64,000 nt of DNA from DAHVFK01 sp963755395. GTDB lineage: Bacteria > Pseudomonadota > Gammaproteobacteria > Burkholderiales > SG8-39. Shown in pieces: positions 1-9,770 of the stretch. The notes beneath the pieces are model-generated. The model searched no databases. It was not told the DNA's origin and saw only the letters and a list, made by a program, of their open reading frames with translations. The translations under genes and the position numbers were made by a program. The DNA lies in assembly GCA_963755395.1 (NCBI GenBank), contig CAVWJJ010000002.1, positions 744,001 through 808,000 of the forward strand, read 5' to 3'. The number at the start of each line of letters is the position of its first letter. The stretch's first letter is position 1.

Positions 1-387
1 GTCGGCCTGGATGCGATCGACCAGGTCGCCGCCGCGATGCGTCTCGAGCCCGGCCGGCGCGAGCGGCTCGAGCCGCCGGTAGAGCCACACCCTGAGCTCG
101 GACAGCAGGCGGAAGGTGGCTTCGTGCGTCACCAGGCGCTCGACGTAGCGCCCGCCCGTGCGCAGGATCGCGAACAGGCGAATCAGCGCGGCCGGGGTGA
201 AGTAGTCGATCAGCGCACCCGCCGCGCCCGCGATTGCCATCGCCGTGATGAACCAGCCGGCGACCGCCATCAGGGCGACGTTGGCGAGCGTGGTGGCGAG
301 CGTGAGCAGCGCGCCGAGCGCCATCCATCCCCAGTAGGGCCGCAGCAGGACGAGCAGCCTGAGGAGCAGCTTGAGGTCGCCGCGCAC
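1..387 (-). CDS. cydC: CydC, thiol reductant ABC exporter subunit (partial, 3' end outside window)
   Basis: Only the N-terminal 129 codons are present; the gene runs off the left edge. The start is a GTG at 387 that lies just past the cydD stop, so the two genes are translationally coupled. The visible protein has a basic leucine-rich start, a first membrane helix (LGALLTLATTLANVALM) and the loop GWFITAMAIAG, then RLFAILRTGGRYVERLVTHEATF, split here as RLFAILRTGG and RYVERLVTHEA, which is characteristic of CydC. CydC pairs with CydD to export cysteine and glutathione to the periplasm for cytochrome bd and cytochrome c assembly. The ATPase domain is outside the window. The identification rests on this motif plus the adjacent cydD. 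Confidence 0.88.
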   Translation of the reverse strand, partial: MRGDLKLLLRLLVLLRPYWGWMALGALLTLATTLANVALMAVAGWFITAMAIAGAAGALIDYFTPAALIRLFAILRTGGRYVERLVTHEATFRLLSELRVWLYRRLEPLAPAGLETHRGGDLVDRIQAD

Positions 388-388
388 C

Positions 389-2116
389 TCAGAGCGCCTG
401 CAGCATGCGTGCGTACAGTCCGCCCGCGCCGGCGAGCGCGTCGCGCGCGCCCTGTTCCGCCACGCGCCCGCCCTCGAGCACCACGACGCGGTCGGCGCTG
501 CGCACGGTGCGCAGGCGGTGCGCCACCATCAGCAGGGTGCGCTCGCGCGCCAGCCGCGCGATCGCCGCGCCGACCAGCGCCTCGGTCTCCGGGTCGAGGC
601 TGGCGGTGGCTTCGTCCATCACGACCACCGGCGCGTCCTTGAGGAAGGCGCGCGCGAGCGCGATGCGCTGCACCTGCCCGCCCGAGAGGTTCTGGCCGCG
701 CTCGCCGAGCGGGGTGTCGTAGCCCCGCGGTAGGCGCTCGATGAATTCGTCGGCGTGGGCCTGGCGCGCCGCCGCGCGCACTGCCTCGAGCGCCGCGGCG
801 GGGTCACCCAGGCGGATGTTGTCCAGGATGCTGCCCTCGAACAGGTGCGCGCGCTGGGGCACCCAGGCGACGTGGCGCAGCCAGTGCGCGGCGTCGAGCG
901 CGGCAAGGTCGTGGCCGTCGATCAGCACCCGCCCGCGCTGGGGCTGCAGGAAGCCGAGCAGCAGGTTGAGCACCGTGCTCTTGCCGGCCCCGCTGGGGCC
1001 GACCAGCGCGGTGACGCGGCCGGGCTCGAGCGCGAAGCTCGCGCCGCGCAGCGCCTCGCGCCCTGGTTCGTAGGCGTAGTGCACGTCCTCGAGACGGATG
1101 GCGATCGGGCCCGCCAGCGCGGGACGCGCCTCGCCCCGCGCGCTGCGCGGCGGCAGCGGCACTTCGAGCAGCTCGACGATGCGCGTGCCCGCGCCGATCG
1201 CCTCCATGCGCGCGTGGTAGCGCAGGCCCAGGCTGCGCAGCGGCAGGTAGTACTCCGGCGCGAGCAGCAGGATGAACAGGCCGGCCTCGAAGCCCATTTC
1301 GCCGTGCAGCAGGCGAAAGCCGATCAGCACCGCGACCAGCGCGATGCTTACCGTGGCGAAGAATTCGAGCACCAGCGCGGACAGGAACGCGACCCTCAGC
1401 ACCGCCATGGTGCTGCGCCGGTAGTCGTCGGAGATGCGCGCGATCAGGTCGGCCTCGCGGCGCGAGGCGTTGAACAGCTTGAGCGTGGTCAGCCCCTGCA
1501 GGGCGTCGAGGAAGCGCGCGCTCATGCGCGCGAGCTTTTGCCACTGGCGCTGGTTGAGGCGCTCCGCGCCGCCGCCGATCAGCACCATGAACAGCGGGAT
1601 CAGCGGCGCGCTCAACAGCAGCACCAGGGCCGAGATCCAGTCGCGCGGAAAGACGAACGCCAGGATCGCGAGCGGGACCAGCGCGACCAGCGCGAGCTGC
1701 GGCAGGTAGCGCGCGTAGTAGGGCTCGAGCGCCTCGACCGCGTCGAGCGCGGCCAGCGCCAGCTCGCCGCTCGCGCGGCCGCGGGCGTACGCCGGCCCGA
1801 GCGCCTGCAGGTGGTCGAACAGCTCAGCGCGCACCCGTTGCTTGACCCGCGTCGCCGCGCCCACCGCGGCCTGCTCGGCCGCGAGCGAGAGCACGAAGCG
1901 CAGCGCGAAAATCGCCGGCAGCGGCCACAGCCAGGGCAGGATCTGCGCCGGCGCCGCATGGCGAAGCAACGCCGCGTCGAGCGCCTTGGACAGCAGCCAG
2001 GCCTGCGGGATCAGCAGCAGGCCGCACAGCGTGCCCAGGCCCGCGGCGAGCACGAGCGGGCGGCGCGCGCCGCGGGCGAGGCTGCGCAACCAGGTCGCGC
2101 TGCGTGGGGCGTCCAT
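389..2116 (-). CDS. cydD: CydD, thiol reductant ABC exporter subunit
   Basis: A fused permease-ATPase of about 575 residues when started at the ATG at 2116 (MDAPRSATWL); the frame stays open further upstream, but the usual length supports this start. Residues 1-310 carry the six-helix exporter domain; the C-terminal 230 residues carry Walker A GPSGAGKST, the signature LSGGQ, Walker B VVVMDEATA and the H-loop VAHRL, so the ATPase looks complete. With CydC it exports cysteine/glutathione across the inner membrane. The order cydD then cydC is the usual operon. No cydAB genes lie in the window. Confidence 0.93.
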   Translation of the reverse strand: MDAPRSATWLRSLARGARRPLVLAAGLGTLCGLLLIPQAWLLSKALDAALLRHAAPAQILPWLWPLPAIFALRFVLSLAAEQAAVGAATRVKQRVRAELFDHLQALGPAYARGRASGELALAALDAVEALEPYYARYLPQLALVALVPLAILAFVFPRDWISALVLLLSAPLIPLFMVLIGGGAERLNQRQWQKLARMSARFLDALQGLTTLKLFNASRREADLIARISDDYRRSTMAVLRVAFLSALVLEFFATVSIALVAVLIGFRLLHGEMGFEAGLFILLLAPEYYLPLRSLGLRYHARMEAIGAGTRIVELLEVPLPPRSARGEARPALAGPIAIRLEDVHYAYEPGREALRGASFALEPGRVTALVGPSGAGKSTVLNLLLGFLQPQRGRVLIDGHDLAALDAAHWLRHVAWVPQRAHLFEGSILDNIRLGDPAAALEAVRAAARQAHADEFIERLPRGYDTPLGERGQNLSGGQVQRIALARAFLKDAPVVVMDEATASLDPETEALVGAAIARLARERTLLMVAHRLRTVRSADRVVVLEGGRVAEQGARDALAGAGGLYARMLQAL

Positions 2117-2224
2117 TCTCATTCCGGTGCGGTTGGCGGGCATTCTAAGCGCCAGGCACTTCGCCCGTGGCAATTGAGCGCCAAATGGCTATAAGCTTGA
2201 CGGCCATTCCACGGGGACAAAGCA

Positions 2225-3208
2225 ATGCGCGACATCCTTGCGGTCGACCGCCTCGACATCCTGGTGCTGGTGGATAACCTCACCGACAGCCTGTCGAGCA
2301 CCCCGAGCAACGTGATCCCGGAGTGGACCGGGCTGCTCACCAGCGGGCGCATGCACATCGTCTCGGGCGGGGCCATCTGCTGCGCGCACCACGGCCTGTC
2401 GCTGCTGATCACGGCGCACCTGGGCGGCAACAAGCGCACGCTGCTGTTCGACGCCGGGCCGGAGGGCGCGACCTTCCAGCGCAACGCCGGGATCCTGGGG
2501 GTGGATTTCGGCGCCATCGACGCGGTGGTGCTGTCGCACGGACACTGGGATCATGCCGGCGGGCTGGTGACCGCGATCGAGTCGATCGCCGGCCACCGCG
2601 GCAAGGGCGAGGTGCCGTGCTACGTCCATCCGGGCATGTTCGCGCAGCGCGCGACGCAGCGCCCGACCGGCGAGATGGCGGTGCACGAGCCGGTGCCCGA
2701 CCCGAAGCTGCTCGCCGAGGCGGGGGCGAAGGTGGTGAACACGCGCGAGCCGCAGGCCCTGTGCGGCGGCGCGTTCTACCTCAGCGGCGAGATCCCGCGC
2801 CGCACGCGCTACGAGCTCGGGCTGCCCGGGCACATGCGGCGCGCGGCCGAAGGCAAGTCCTGGGAACCCGATCCGCTGCTGATGGACGAGCGCTTCGTCG
2901 CGGTGCAGGTCAAGGACAAGGGCCAGTTCGTGTTCTCTGCCTGCTCGCATGCCGGCGTGATCAACGTGCTCAGGCACGCCAGGCGGACCTTTCCCAAAGT
3001 GCCGCTGTACGGCGTGATGGGCGGCTTTCATCTGTCGGGGATCACCGAGAAGGCGATTCCGAACACGGTCGCGGACCTGAAGAAGCTGCGCCTGAAGCTG
3101 CTCGCGCCGGGGCATTGCACCGGCTGGCGCGCGACGTCGGCGATGGCGCGCGCCTTCGGCGACCGCCTGCTCGCGCCCTCGGCGGTCGGCAAGCGCTACC
3201 TGATCTGA
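2225..3208 (+). CDS. MBL-fold metallo-hydrolase (COG1237-like)
   Basis: A 327-residue metallo-beta-lactamase-fold protein. The metal-binding motif LSHGHWDHAGG is near residues 104-114, further ligand regions are FSACSHAG (around 240) and the C-terminal GHCTGW, and VMGGFHLSG is typical of the COG1237 group. Archaeal members of that group are linked to a dihydropterin-phosphate step of methanopterin synthesis, but bacterial members have no settled substrate, so only hydrolase activity is claimed. There is no signal peptide, so it should be cytoplasmic. It is transcribed alone, divergently from cydDC; GGGGACAA lies just before the ATG. Confidence 0.85.
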   Translation: MRDILAVDRLDILVLVDNLTDSLSSTPSNVIPEWTGLLTSGRMHIVSGGAICCAHHGLSLLITAHLGGNKRTLLFDAGPEGATFQRNAGILGVDFGAIDAVVLSHGHWDHAGGLVTAIESIAGHRGKGEVPCYVHPGMFAQRATQRPTGEMAVHEPVPDPKLLAEAGAKVVNTREPQALCGGAFYLSGEIPRRTRYELGLPGHMRRAAEGKSWEPDPLLMDERFVAVQVKDKGQFVFSACSHAGVINVLRHARRTFPKVPLYGVMGGFHLSGITEKAIPNTVADLKKLRLKLLAPGHCTGWRATSAMARAFGDRLLAPSAVGKRYLI

Positions 3209-3382
3209 CGACGGCGTCAACTTCGCTTGCCGCACCCCCCGGCAGCGACGCAATAGGCGCGGCGGATGTTATTCGCTTGTCCAAGCTTGATCGTCGGCAA
3301 CAGCTTGCGCGACCTTATTGCCTTGTCGCGGCGCACATACTAGGCTGAGCGGGCCGATTCAGGCCGATTAATTCAGGCCGAT

Positions 3383-5614
3383 ATGAGCGATGCGTTCACG
3401 GACCGCCGCCGTCCGGCAAGCAGCAGCGCGATGCTCGCCGCGATCGTAAATTCGGCGGACGACGCGATCGTGGCCAAGGCGCTGGACGGCACGATCTTGG
3501 AATGGAATCCCGCGGCGCAAGGCATGTTCGGCTACGCCGCGGACGAAATCGTCGGCAAGCACATCTCGCTCATCGTGCCTGCGGACCTGCAGGACGAGGA
3601 GCGCGAGATTCTGGCGCGCATCGCGCGCGGCGAGCGGATCAAGAATTACGAATCGAGGCGGCTGCGCAAGGACGGCGGCGAGTTCGACGTCTCGCTCACG
3701 ATCTCCCCGGTCGTCGACTCCGGCGGCGAGGTGATCGGGATCTCGACGATCGCGCGCGATATCACGCCGCGCAGGGAGGCCGAGCGGCGCGTCGAGCGTC
3801 TCAACCGGACCTATGCGGTGCTGAGCGGCATCAATTCCCTCATCGTGCGGGTGAGCGACCGCAACGTCCTGTTCCGCGAGGCCTGCCGCATCGCGACCGG
3901 CATGGGGCGCTTCCGCGCGGCGTGGATCGGCATCTGCGACACGGCGGGCGCCGAGCTCGAGGTCGTGGCGGCCGAAGGTGAAGTGCGCCACATCGTGATC
4001 GACGCGGTGCCGCTCGCCACCGGAGGGGACAACGACCCCGCCTACGGCCTGGTGGGCGAGGCGCTGCGCAGCCGGCGCCCGGCGGTGGCGAACGACGCGC
4101 AGAACGATGCGCGCATCCCGCGCCGCGACGAATGCGCGAGACGCGGAATCCGCTCCATCGCGATATTTCCGCTGGTCGTCGACGGCAGAGCGGTCGGGGT
4201 GCTCGGCCTGCAGGCGGCCGACAAGGACTTCTTCGACGCCGAAGAGCTCAGGCTGTTCGAGGAGCTCGCGGGCGACGTGGCATTCGCCCACGCCCACATC
4301 ATCCAGCAGGAGAGCCTGGAGAACCTGACCTACTACGACGCACTGACCGGACTCGCCAACCACAAGCTCTTCCGCGAGCGCCTGCGGCAGCACATCCGGT
4401 CGGCGGCGCGCGAAGGCAGGCGGTTCGCGGTCCTGGTGTTCGACGTCGAGCACTTCAAGACTTACAACGATACGCTTGGCCGCCACAGCGGTGACGAGCT
4501 GCTGCGCGAGGTCGCGGCGCGCTGCGCGGTCCACGCCCTCGACCGCGATCTGCTGGCGCGCATCGTCGGTGACCGGTTTGCCGTCATCGTGCCGGAGGTG
4601 CGCAGCGAAAGGCACGTCGCACGGCTGGCGGAAGGCCGCTACCGCGAGATCTTCGGCCCGCCGTTCCGGATCGGGGAGTCCGAGCTGAAGCTGTCCGCGC
4701 GCTACGGCATCGCGCTCTACCCGACCGACGGCTCCGAGGCGGACGCGCTGTACCAGAACGCCGAATCAGCCCTCAAGAGCGCCAAGTCGGGCACCTCGCG
4801 CTACCTCTTCTACGCCAGGGAGATGAGCGAGCGCGTGGTGGAGAGACTTGGCCTGGAGAGCCGGCTGCAGCGGGCCCTGGAGCGCAGGGAGTTCGTTCTG
4901 CACTACCAGCCGAAGCTGAACCTGGAGACTCACCGCTGCGCCGGCGTCGAGGCGCTGCTGCGCTGGCAGAGCGAAGGTTCGGGGCTGGTCGCTCCCGGCG
5001 GCTTCATTCCGCTGCTCGAGGAAACCGGCCTCATTCTGCAGGTCGGCGCCTGGGTCGCGGAGCAGGCCGCGACGGACTACGGCCGCCTGGCCGCCGCCGG
5101 ACTGCACGAGGTGCGTGTCGCGGTCAACGTGTCCCCGGTCGAGCTGCGCCAGGCGGACTTCGTCGATTCGATGCGGCGCGCGCTGGCGCACGCGCCGGCG
5201 CCGGCCGGGATCGACATCGAGGTCACCGAGAGCGTGCTGATGCAGGACGTGCACGCCAACATCGACAAGTTGACCAGCCTGCGCAAGATGGGGATGAGCA
5301 TCGCGATCGACGACTTCGGCACGGGCTATTCCTCGCTCGCCTACCTGTCCAAGCTGCCCGTGCAGACGATCAAGATCGACCGCTCGTTCGTCATCACCAT
5401 GCTCAGCGAGCCGGACACGATGACGCTCGTCTCGACCATCATCTCCCTCGCGCATTCGCTCAGGATGTCGGTCGTGGCCGAAGGCGTCGACGCCGAGGAG
5501 CAGGCGAAGATTCTGCGGCTGCTCAAATGCGACGAGCTTCAGGGCTACCTGTACTGCAGGCCGATTCCGTTCGACGAACTGCTGGGTTTCCTGCGCCGCC
5601 CGCCCGGCGGGTAG
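3383..5614 (+). CDS. PAS-GAF-GGDEF-EAL signalling protein; GGDEF degenerate, EAL intact
   Basis: 743 residues with no clear membrane segment. An N-terminal PAS domain (about 12-125, ending in the PAC-like ISTIARDITPR) is followed by a GAF domain (about 145-310), a GGDEF-type domain (about 315-475) and an EAL domain (about 490-740). At the active-site loop the GGDEF motif reads VGDRF (near residue 396), lacking the catalytic glutamate, so cyclase activity is unlikely. The EAL half keeps VEALLRW, VTESVLM, DDFGTGYSSL and KIDRSFV, as expected for an active c-di-GMP phosphodiesterase. PAS and GAF probably sense a ligand or redox cue and control the EAL output. It stands alone, preceded by about 170 non-coding bases. 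Confidence 0.92.
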   Translation: MSDAFTDRRRPASSSAMLAAIVNSADDAIVAKALDGTILEWNPAAQGMFGYAADEIVGKHISLIVPADLQDEEREILARIARGERIKNYESRRLRKDGGEFDVSLTISPVVDSGGEVIGISTIARDITPRREAERRVERLNRTYAVLSGINSLIVRVSDRNVLFREACRIATGMGRFRAAWIGICDTAGAELEVVAAEGEVRHIVIDAVPLATGGDNDPAYGLVGEALRSRRPAVANDAQNDARIPRRDECARRGIRSIAIFPLVVDGRAVGVLGLQAADKDFFDAEELRLFEELAGDVAFAHAHIIQQESLENLTYYDALTGLANHKLFRERLRQHIRSAAREGRRFAVLVFDVEHFKTYNDTLGRHSGDELLREVAARCAVHALDRDLLARIVGDRFAVIVPEVRSERHVARLAEGRYREIFGPPFRIGESELKLSARYGIALYPTDGSEADALYQNAESALKSAKSGTSRYLFYAREMSERVVERLGLESRLQRALERREFVLHYQPKLNLETHRCAGVEALLRWQSEGSGLVAPGGFIPLLEETGLILQVGAWVAEQAATDYGRLAAAGLHEVRVAVNVSPVELRQADFVDSMRRALAHAPAPAGIDIEVTESVLMQDVHANIDKLTSLRKMGMSIAIDDFGTGYSSLAYLSKLPVQTIKIDRSFVITMLSEPDTMTLVSTIISLAHSLRMSVVAEGVDAEEQAKILRLLKCDELQGYLYCRPIPFDELLGFLRRPPGG

Positions 5615-5661
5615 GCAATCGCCGCCGGCGCTAGACTCCCGTTCTCGCCGGGAGCCCGCCC

Positions 5662-7438
5662 ATGTACAACCTGCAGCAAGCCGCCGTATTCCTTCTCACC
5701 GCCGTCGTGCTCGTTCCTCTGTTCCGCCGCGCGCGGCTGGGCGCGGTGGTCGGGTATCTCGTCGCCGGGATGCTGATCGGCCCCTCGGGGCTGGGGCTGA
5801 TCGCCGACCCGGCGGCGACGCTGCAGTTCGCCGAGTTCGGCGTGGTGCTGCTGCTGTTCATCATCGGCCTCGAGCTCGAGCCGCGCCGCCTGTGGGTGAT
5901 GCGGCGCGCGGTGTTCGGCCTCGGCGCGGCGCAGCTCGCGCTTACCGCGCTCGCGCTCGGCGGCATCGCGCTCGCGCTCGGTCTCGACTGGCGCGCGGCG
6001 ACGGTCGCCGGGCTGGGCCTGGCGCTGTCGTCGACCGCGCTGGTGCTCACCGCGCTGGCCGAGCGCGGCCAGCTCGCCGCGCGCCACGGGCGCGAGGCGT
6101 TCGCGGTGCTGCTGTTCCAGGACATGGCGGTGATCCCGATGATCGCGCTGCTGCCGCTGCTCGCCGGCGGCGCCTCGGGCATGCAGCTCGACGCCGGCGC
6201 TCAAGGGCCTGGCGGCGATCCTGCTGGTGGCCGCGGCGAGCCGCGCCGTGGTGCGCCCGGCGCTGCGCGCGGTGGCGCGCTGGGGCGGGCGCGAGGTGTT
6301 CACCGCCGCGGCGCTGCTGCTGGTGGTCGGCGCCGCGCTGGGCATGGAGCTGATCGGGCTGTCGCCCTCGCTCGGCGCCTTCCTCGCCGGCGTGCTGGTG
6401 GCGGACTCGGAGTTCCGCCACGAGCTGGAAGCCGACATCGAGCCGTTCAAGGGCCTGCTGCTGGGGCTGTTCTTCATCGCGGTCGGCATGAGCGCGAACC
6501 TCGGCCTGCTCGGGCGCGAGCCGCTGCTGGTGCTCGCGCTGGCGCTCGGGCTGATGGCGGTCAAGTTCGCGCTCATGGCGCTGGTGTCGCGCGCGATGGG
6601 CGCGCCGTGGGCGAGCGCGCTCGCGGTCGGCGACGCAGTCTCGCAGGGCGGCGAGTTCGCCTTCGTGCTGTTCGGTGCCGCGGCCGGCTTCGGCGTGCTC
6701 GCCGGCCCGGTGGCCGAGCGGCTGGTGCTCGCGGTGACGCTGTCGCTGGTGATCTCGCCGCTCGCGTTCGCGCTGCACGACCGGCTGCTCGCCGGCTGGC
6801 GCGCGCGCGCCGCGCCGCCCGAGTTCGACTCAATCGACGATCCGGGCAAGCCGGTGATCATCGCCGGCTACGGCCGCGTGGGACAGATCGTCTCGCGCGT
6901 GCTCAACATGTGCGGCATCCCGTTCACCGCGCTCGAGCTGTCCTACCAGCAGGTCGACTTCGTGCGCCGCTTCGGCGGCAAGGTCTACTACGGCGATGCC
7001 TCGCGCCTGGAGCTGCTGCAGGCGGCCAAGGCGGGCGAGGCGAAGCTGTTCGTGCTCGCGATCGACGACGTCGAGGCGTCGCTGCGCACCGCGGCGGTGG
7101 TGCGGCGCCATTTCCCCGAGCTGCCGATCATCGCCCGCGCGCGCAACCGCAACCATGTGTACCGCCTGCGCGACCTCGGCGTGAGCAACATCATGCGCGA
7201 CACCTTCCCTTCGAGCCTCGCCATGGCCGAGCAGGCGCTGCTGCGGCTGGGGATGTCGGCCTCGGCGACCGCCGGCGCGCTGTCGCTGTTCCGCCGCCAC
7301 GACGAGGAGCGGCTCGAGTCGCAGTACGCGCTGCGCAACGACGAGGCGAAGCTGATCCAGACCACGCGCGAGGCGGCCGAGCAGCTCAAGGAGCTGTTCG
7401 AGTCCGACCCCACGGCGCGGCGCGGCGCAGGGCGCTAG
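5662..7438 (+). CDS. KefB/KefC-type monovalent cation:proton antiporter with TrkA-N domain (one frameshift)
   Basis: The N-terminal half (from MYNLQQAAVF) and the C-terminal half (VVRPALRAV to the stop at 7438) are in different frames. Both belong to one CPA2 antiporter of about 590 residues. Removing one C at 6194-6195 gives a continuous LDAALKGLAAILLV. Around a dozen membrane helices precede a cytosolic RCK/TrkA-N domain (GYGRVGQIVS Rossmann motif). Kef systems exchange K+ for protons and are gated through the RCK domain. No kefF/kefG ancillary gene is adjacent, and the glutathione site was not examined, so the ion and gating ligand are uncertain. The single extra base resembles the other insertions in this window and is probably an error. 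Confidence 0.85.
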
Positions 7439-7470
7439 AATCCGCATCCCGTTCCCTTCCGGAGAGCACG

Positions 7471-7977
7471 ATGGCCATCACGATGTACCAGGCGAGCGCG
7501 CCGCGCTTCGCCAACACGCTCGGCAACCTGGCCGGGGTTCTCGACAAGGCACAAGCGCACGCCGAGGCGAAGGGCCTCGACCCGCTGGTGCTGACCGCCT
7601 GCCGTATCTTCCCCGACATGTTCCCGCTCTCGCGCCAGGTGCAGATCGCGACCGACACCGCGAAGGGAGCGCTCGCGCGCCTGGCCGGGGTCGAGGTGCC
7701 GAAGTACGAGGACAGCGAGCAGAGCATCGCGGAGCTCAAGGGGCGCATCGCGAAGACGGTCGCGTTCCTGCAGGGTTTCAGGCCGGAGCAGATCGACGGC
7801 ACCGAGGACAAGGAGCTGTCGATCAAGCTCGGCAAGAACGAGGTGAGCTGGAACGGGATGCAGTACCTGCTCGGCTTCGCGCTGCCGAACTTCTATTTCC
7901 ACGTCACCACCGCCTACTGCATCCTGCGCCACAACGGGGTCGAGCTCGGCAAGCGCGACTACATCGGCAATCCCTGA
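7471..7977 (+). CDS. DUF1993 family protein
   Basis: A 168-residue soluble protein from the ATG at 7471, preceded by CCGGAGAGC as ribosome binding site. The sequence (start MAITMYQASAP, LTACRIFPDMFPLSRQVQ, end HVTTAYCILRHNGVELGK) matches DUF1993, a helical DinB-like fold group with no assigned reaction. It follows the antiporter by 32 bases and may share its transcript. In an uninterrupted frame it would appear fused to the antiporter's N-terminal frame, but that fusion is an artefact of the antiporter frameshift. Confidence 0.88.
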   Translation: MAITMYQASAPRFANTLGNLAGVLDKAQAHAEAKGLDPLVLTACRIFPDMFPLSRQVQIATDTAKGALARLAGVEVPKYEDSEQSIAELKGRIAKTVAFLQGFRPEQIDGTEDKELSIKLGKNEVSWNGMQYLLGFALPNFYFHVTTAYCILRHNGVELGKRDYIGNP

Positions 7978-8014
7978 GTAGAATCGGCCAATCTGATCGC
8001 AACGGAACGATTTC

Positions 8015-8725
8015 ATGCCCGCCAAGCTTTCCATCGCGCCGCGCGACTGGGCCAGTCAGCCGCCCTACGTCTACCCGGGCTACAAATCGACCGTCAAGCG
8101 CGGCCCGACCCGGCCCCTGGTGCCGCTCAAGAGCGCGCTCGCGCAGCGCAATGCCCCGGTCTACGGCCACGACGACATCGACCCGCTCGATCACGACCTG
8201 ACGCGCAACGCGGCCAGGAACGGCGCCCCCCTGGGCGAGCGCATCGTGGTCACCGGCCGCGTGCTGGACGAGGACGGCCGGCCGGCGGCCCACACCCTGG
8301 TGGAGATCTGGCAGGCCAACGCCGCCGGGCGCTACGTGCACAAGGCCGACCAGCACAACGCGCCGCTCGATCCGAACTTCCTCGGCGCCGGGCGCTGCCT
8401 GACCGACCGGGACGGCCGCTACCGCTTCCTGACCGTCAAGCCGGGGGCCTATCCGTGGCAGAACCACCCCAACGGCTGGCGGCCCAACCACATCCATTTC
8501 TCGCTGTTCGGGGAGCATTTCGCCAGCCGGCTGGTGACCCAGATGTACTTCTCGGGCGACCCGCTGCTGGCGCTCGACCCGATCTACCACAGCGCCCCCG
8601 AGGGGGCGCGCGAGCGACTGCTGTCGCGCCTGAACCTGGACGTGGTGGGCGAGGCCGGGTTCGCGCTCGGGTTCGAGTTCGACATCGTCCTGCGCGGTCC
8701 GCACCAGACCCCGGCCGAGGCCTGA
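8015..8725 (+). CDS. pcaH: Protocatechuate 3,4-dioxygenase beta subunit
   Basis: A 236-residue intradiol dioxygenase subunit. The non-haem Fe(III) ligands are visible: tyrosines in GRYRF/PGAYPWQN and the two histidines of RPNHIHFSLF. The N-terminal stretch before residue 60 is typical of the PcaH subfamily. With PcaG it ortho-cleaves protocatechuate to 3-carboxy-cis,cis-muconate, the entry to the beta-ketoadipate pathway. pcaG starts 4 bases downstream, so they are cotranscribed. The remaining pca genes (B, C, D, I, J, F) are not in this window. Confidence 0.95.
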   Translation: MPAKLSIAPRDWASQPPYVYPGYKSTVKRGPTRPLVPLKSALAQRNAPVYGHDDIDPLDHDLTRNAARNGAPLGERIVVTGRVLDEDGRPAAHTLVEIWQANAAGRYVHKADQHNAPLDPNFLGAGRCLTDRDGRYRFLTVKPGAYPWQNHPNGWRPNHIHFSLFGEHFASRLVTQMYFSGDPLLALDPIYHSAPEGARERLLSRLNLDVVGEAGFALGFEFDIVLRGPHQTPAEA

Positions 8726-8729
8726 GGCC

Positions 8730-9317
8730 ATGAAACTGACCCAGACTCCCTCCCAGACAGTAGGTCCTTACTTCGCCTATGGACTAACGTCAGAGCAGTA
8801 CGGCTACGATTTCAGGAGCCTTTTCGGGCCGGTGCTGGCGGAGCCGCAGGCGGCCGGCGAGCACATCCGGCTCAGCGGCCGGGTGTTCGACGGCGACGGC
8901 GTGCCGGTGCCCGACGCGATGCTCGAAATCCGCCAGGCCGACGCGGAGGGGCGCTTCATCGCCTCGCGCGCGGAGAGCCTGGCGAGCGGTTTCAGGGGCT
9001 TCGGCCGCTGCGGCACCGGCACCCACCCCTCGCGGCACTACTGGTTCGATACGGTCAAGCCGGGCGCGGCCGCGCCCGGCGAGGCACCCTGCATCGACCT
9101 GATCGTGACCATGCGCGGCATGCTGCTGCACGCCTTCACCCGGGTCTACTTCGACGACGAGCGCGAGGCGAACGCGCGCGACCCGGTGCTTGGCGCGGTG
9201 TCGGCGGAGCGCCGCGCGACGCTGATCGCGAAGCGCGAGGCGCTGCCCGGCGGGGTCAGCTACCGCTTCGACATCCGGATGCAGGGCCCGAAGGAAACGG
9301 TGTTCTTCGACCTCTAG
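8730..9317 (+). CDS. pcaG: Protocatechuate 3,4-dioxygenase alpha subunit
   Basis: 195 residues. It begins with the conserved TPSQTVGPYFAYGL and keeps the intradiol beta-sandwich (LSGRVFDGDGVPVPDAMLE; FDTVKPG; FTRVYFDDE). As is normal for the alpha subunit, it lacks the NHIH iron ligands of PcaH and serves a structural and substrate-pocket role. It starts 4 bases after pcaH; the two subunits assemble as (alpha-beta-Fe)n. Confidence 0.95.
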   Translation: MKLTQTPSQTVGPYFAYGLTSEQYGYDFRSLFGPVLAEPQAAGEHIRLSGRVFDGDGVPVPDAMLEIRQADAEGRFIASRAESLASGFRGFGRCGTGTHPSRHYWFDTVKPGAAAPGEAPCIDLIVTMRGMLLHAFTRVYFDDEREANARDPVLGAVSAERRATLIAKREALPGGVSYRFDIRMQGPKETVFFDL

Positions 9318-9324
9318 CCCTTGC

Positions 9325-9720
9325 TCAGGCGTTGGGGGCGGCGGCGAAGAGCTTCTCGCGCCGCCCCTGGCAGTCAGCGCAGCGCAGCGCGGTCGGGTTC
9401 ACCCGCAGCCGCGCGCGCGGAATCGGCTCGCCGCAGTCCACGCACAGGCCATAGTTGCCCTCGGCGGCGCGCTCGCGCGCGGCCTCGATCTGCGCCAGCT
9501 CGCGCAGGTGCAGCTCGATCAGGTCGTTTTCGATCGTGCTTCGCACGCGCCCGAAGGCGCGGTCGGCCTCGTCCCCCGCAGAGTCGCTCGGCGTGCCCTG
9601 GTCCTTGAGCGCGCTGCGCCGCTCGGCCACCCGCGCGCGCAGCTCGCGCTCGCGCGCATCCAGCGCAGCGAGCAGTCCGCTTAGCCGTCCTGCGTCATGT
9701 CGCTCGGAATTCCGCCTCAT
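9325..9720 (-). CDS. TraR/DksA-family zinc-finger protein
   Basis: The ATG at 9720 gives 131 residues, a usual size; the frame stays open upstream but that part is low-complexity and unlikely to be translated. A helical, acidic N-terminal region (ALDARERELRARVAERRS) is followed by a C-terminal zinc finger with CVDCGEPIP and CADCQ. DksA-like proteins enter the secondary channel of RNA polymerase and modulate initiation with ppGpp. It is shorter than housekeeping DksA, so it is more likely a DksA2/TraR-type accessory protein. It is convergent with pcaG, 7 bases away. Confidence 0.85.
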   Translation of the reverse strand: MRRNSERHDAGRLSGLLAALDARERELRARVAERRSALKDQGTPSDSAGDEADRAFGRVRSTIENDLIELHLRELAQIEAARERAAEGNYGLCVDCGEPIPRARLRVNPTALRCADCQGRREKLFAAAPNA

Positions 9721-9770
9721 CCCGCTGCGACAGGCGCTGCCGGAGGAAGTTTCCGGTCCGCAGCGGGCGC

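Noticed and set aside
5662..7977. A 771-residue apparent fusion of antiporter N-terminus with DUF1993
   Set aside because: The middle of this frame is meaningless; it results from the antiporter frameshift at about 6195, and DUF1993 has its own start and ribosome binding site.
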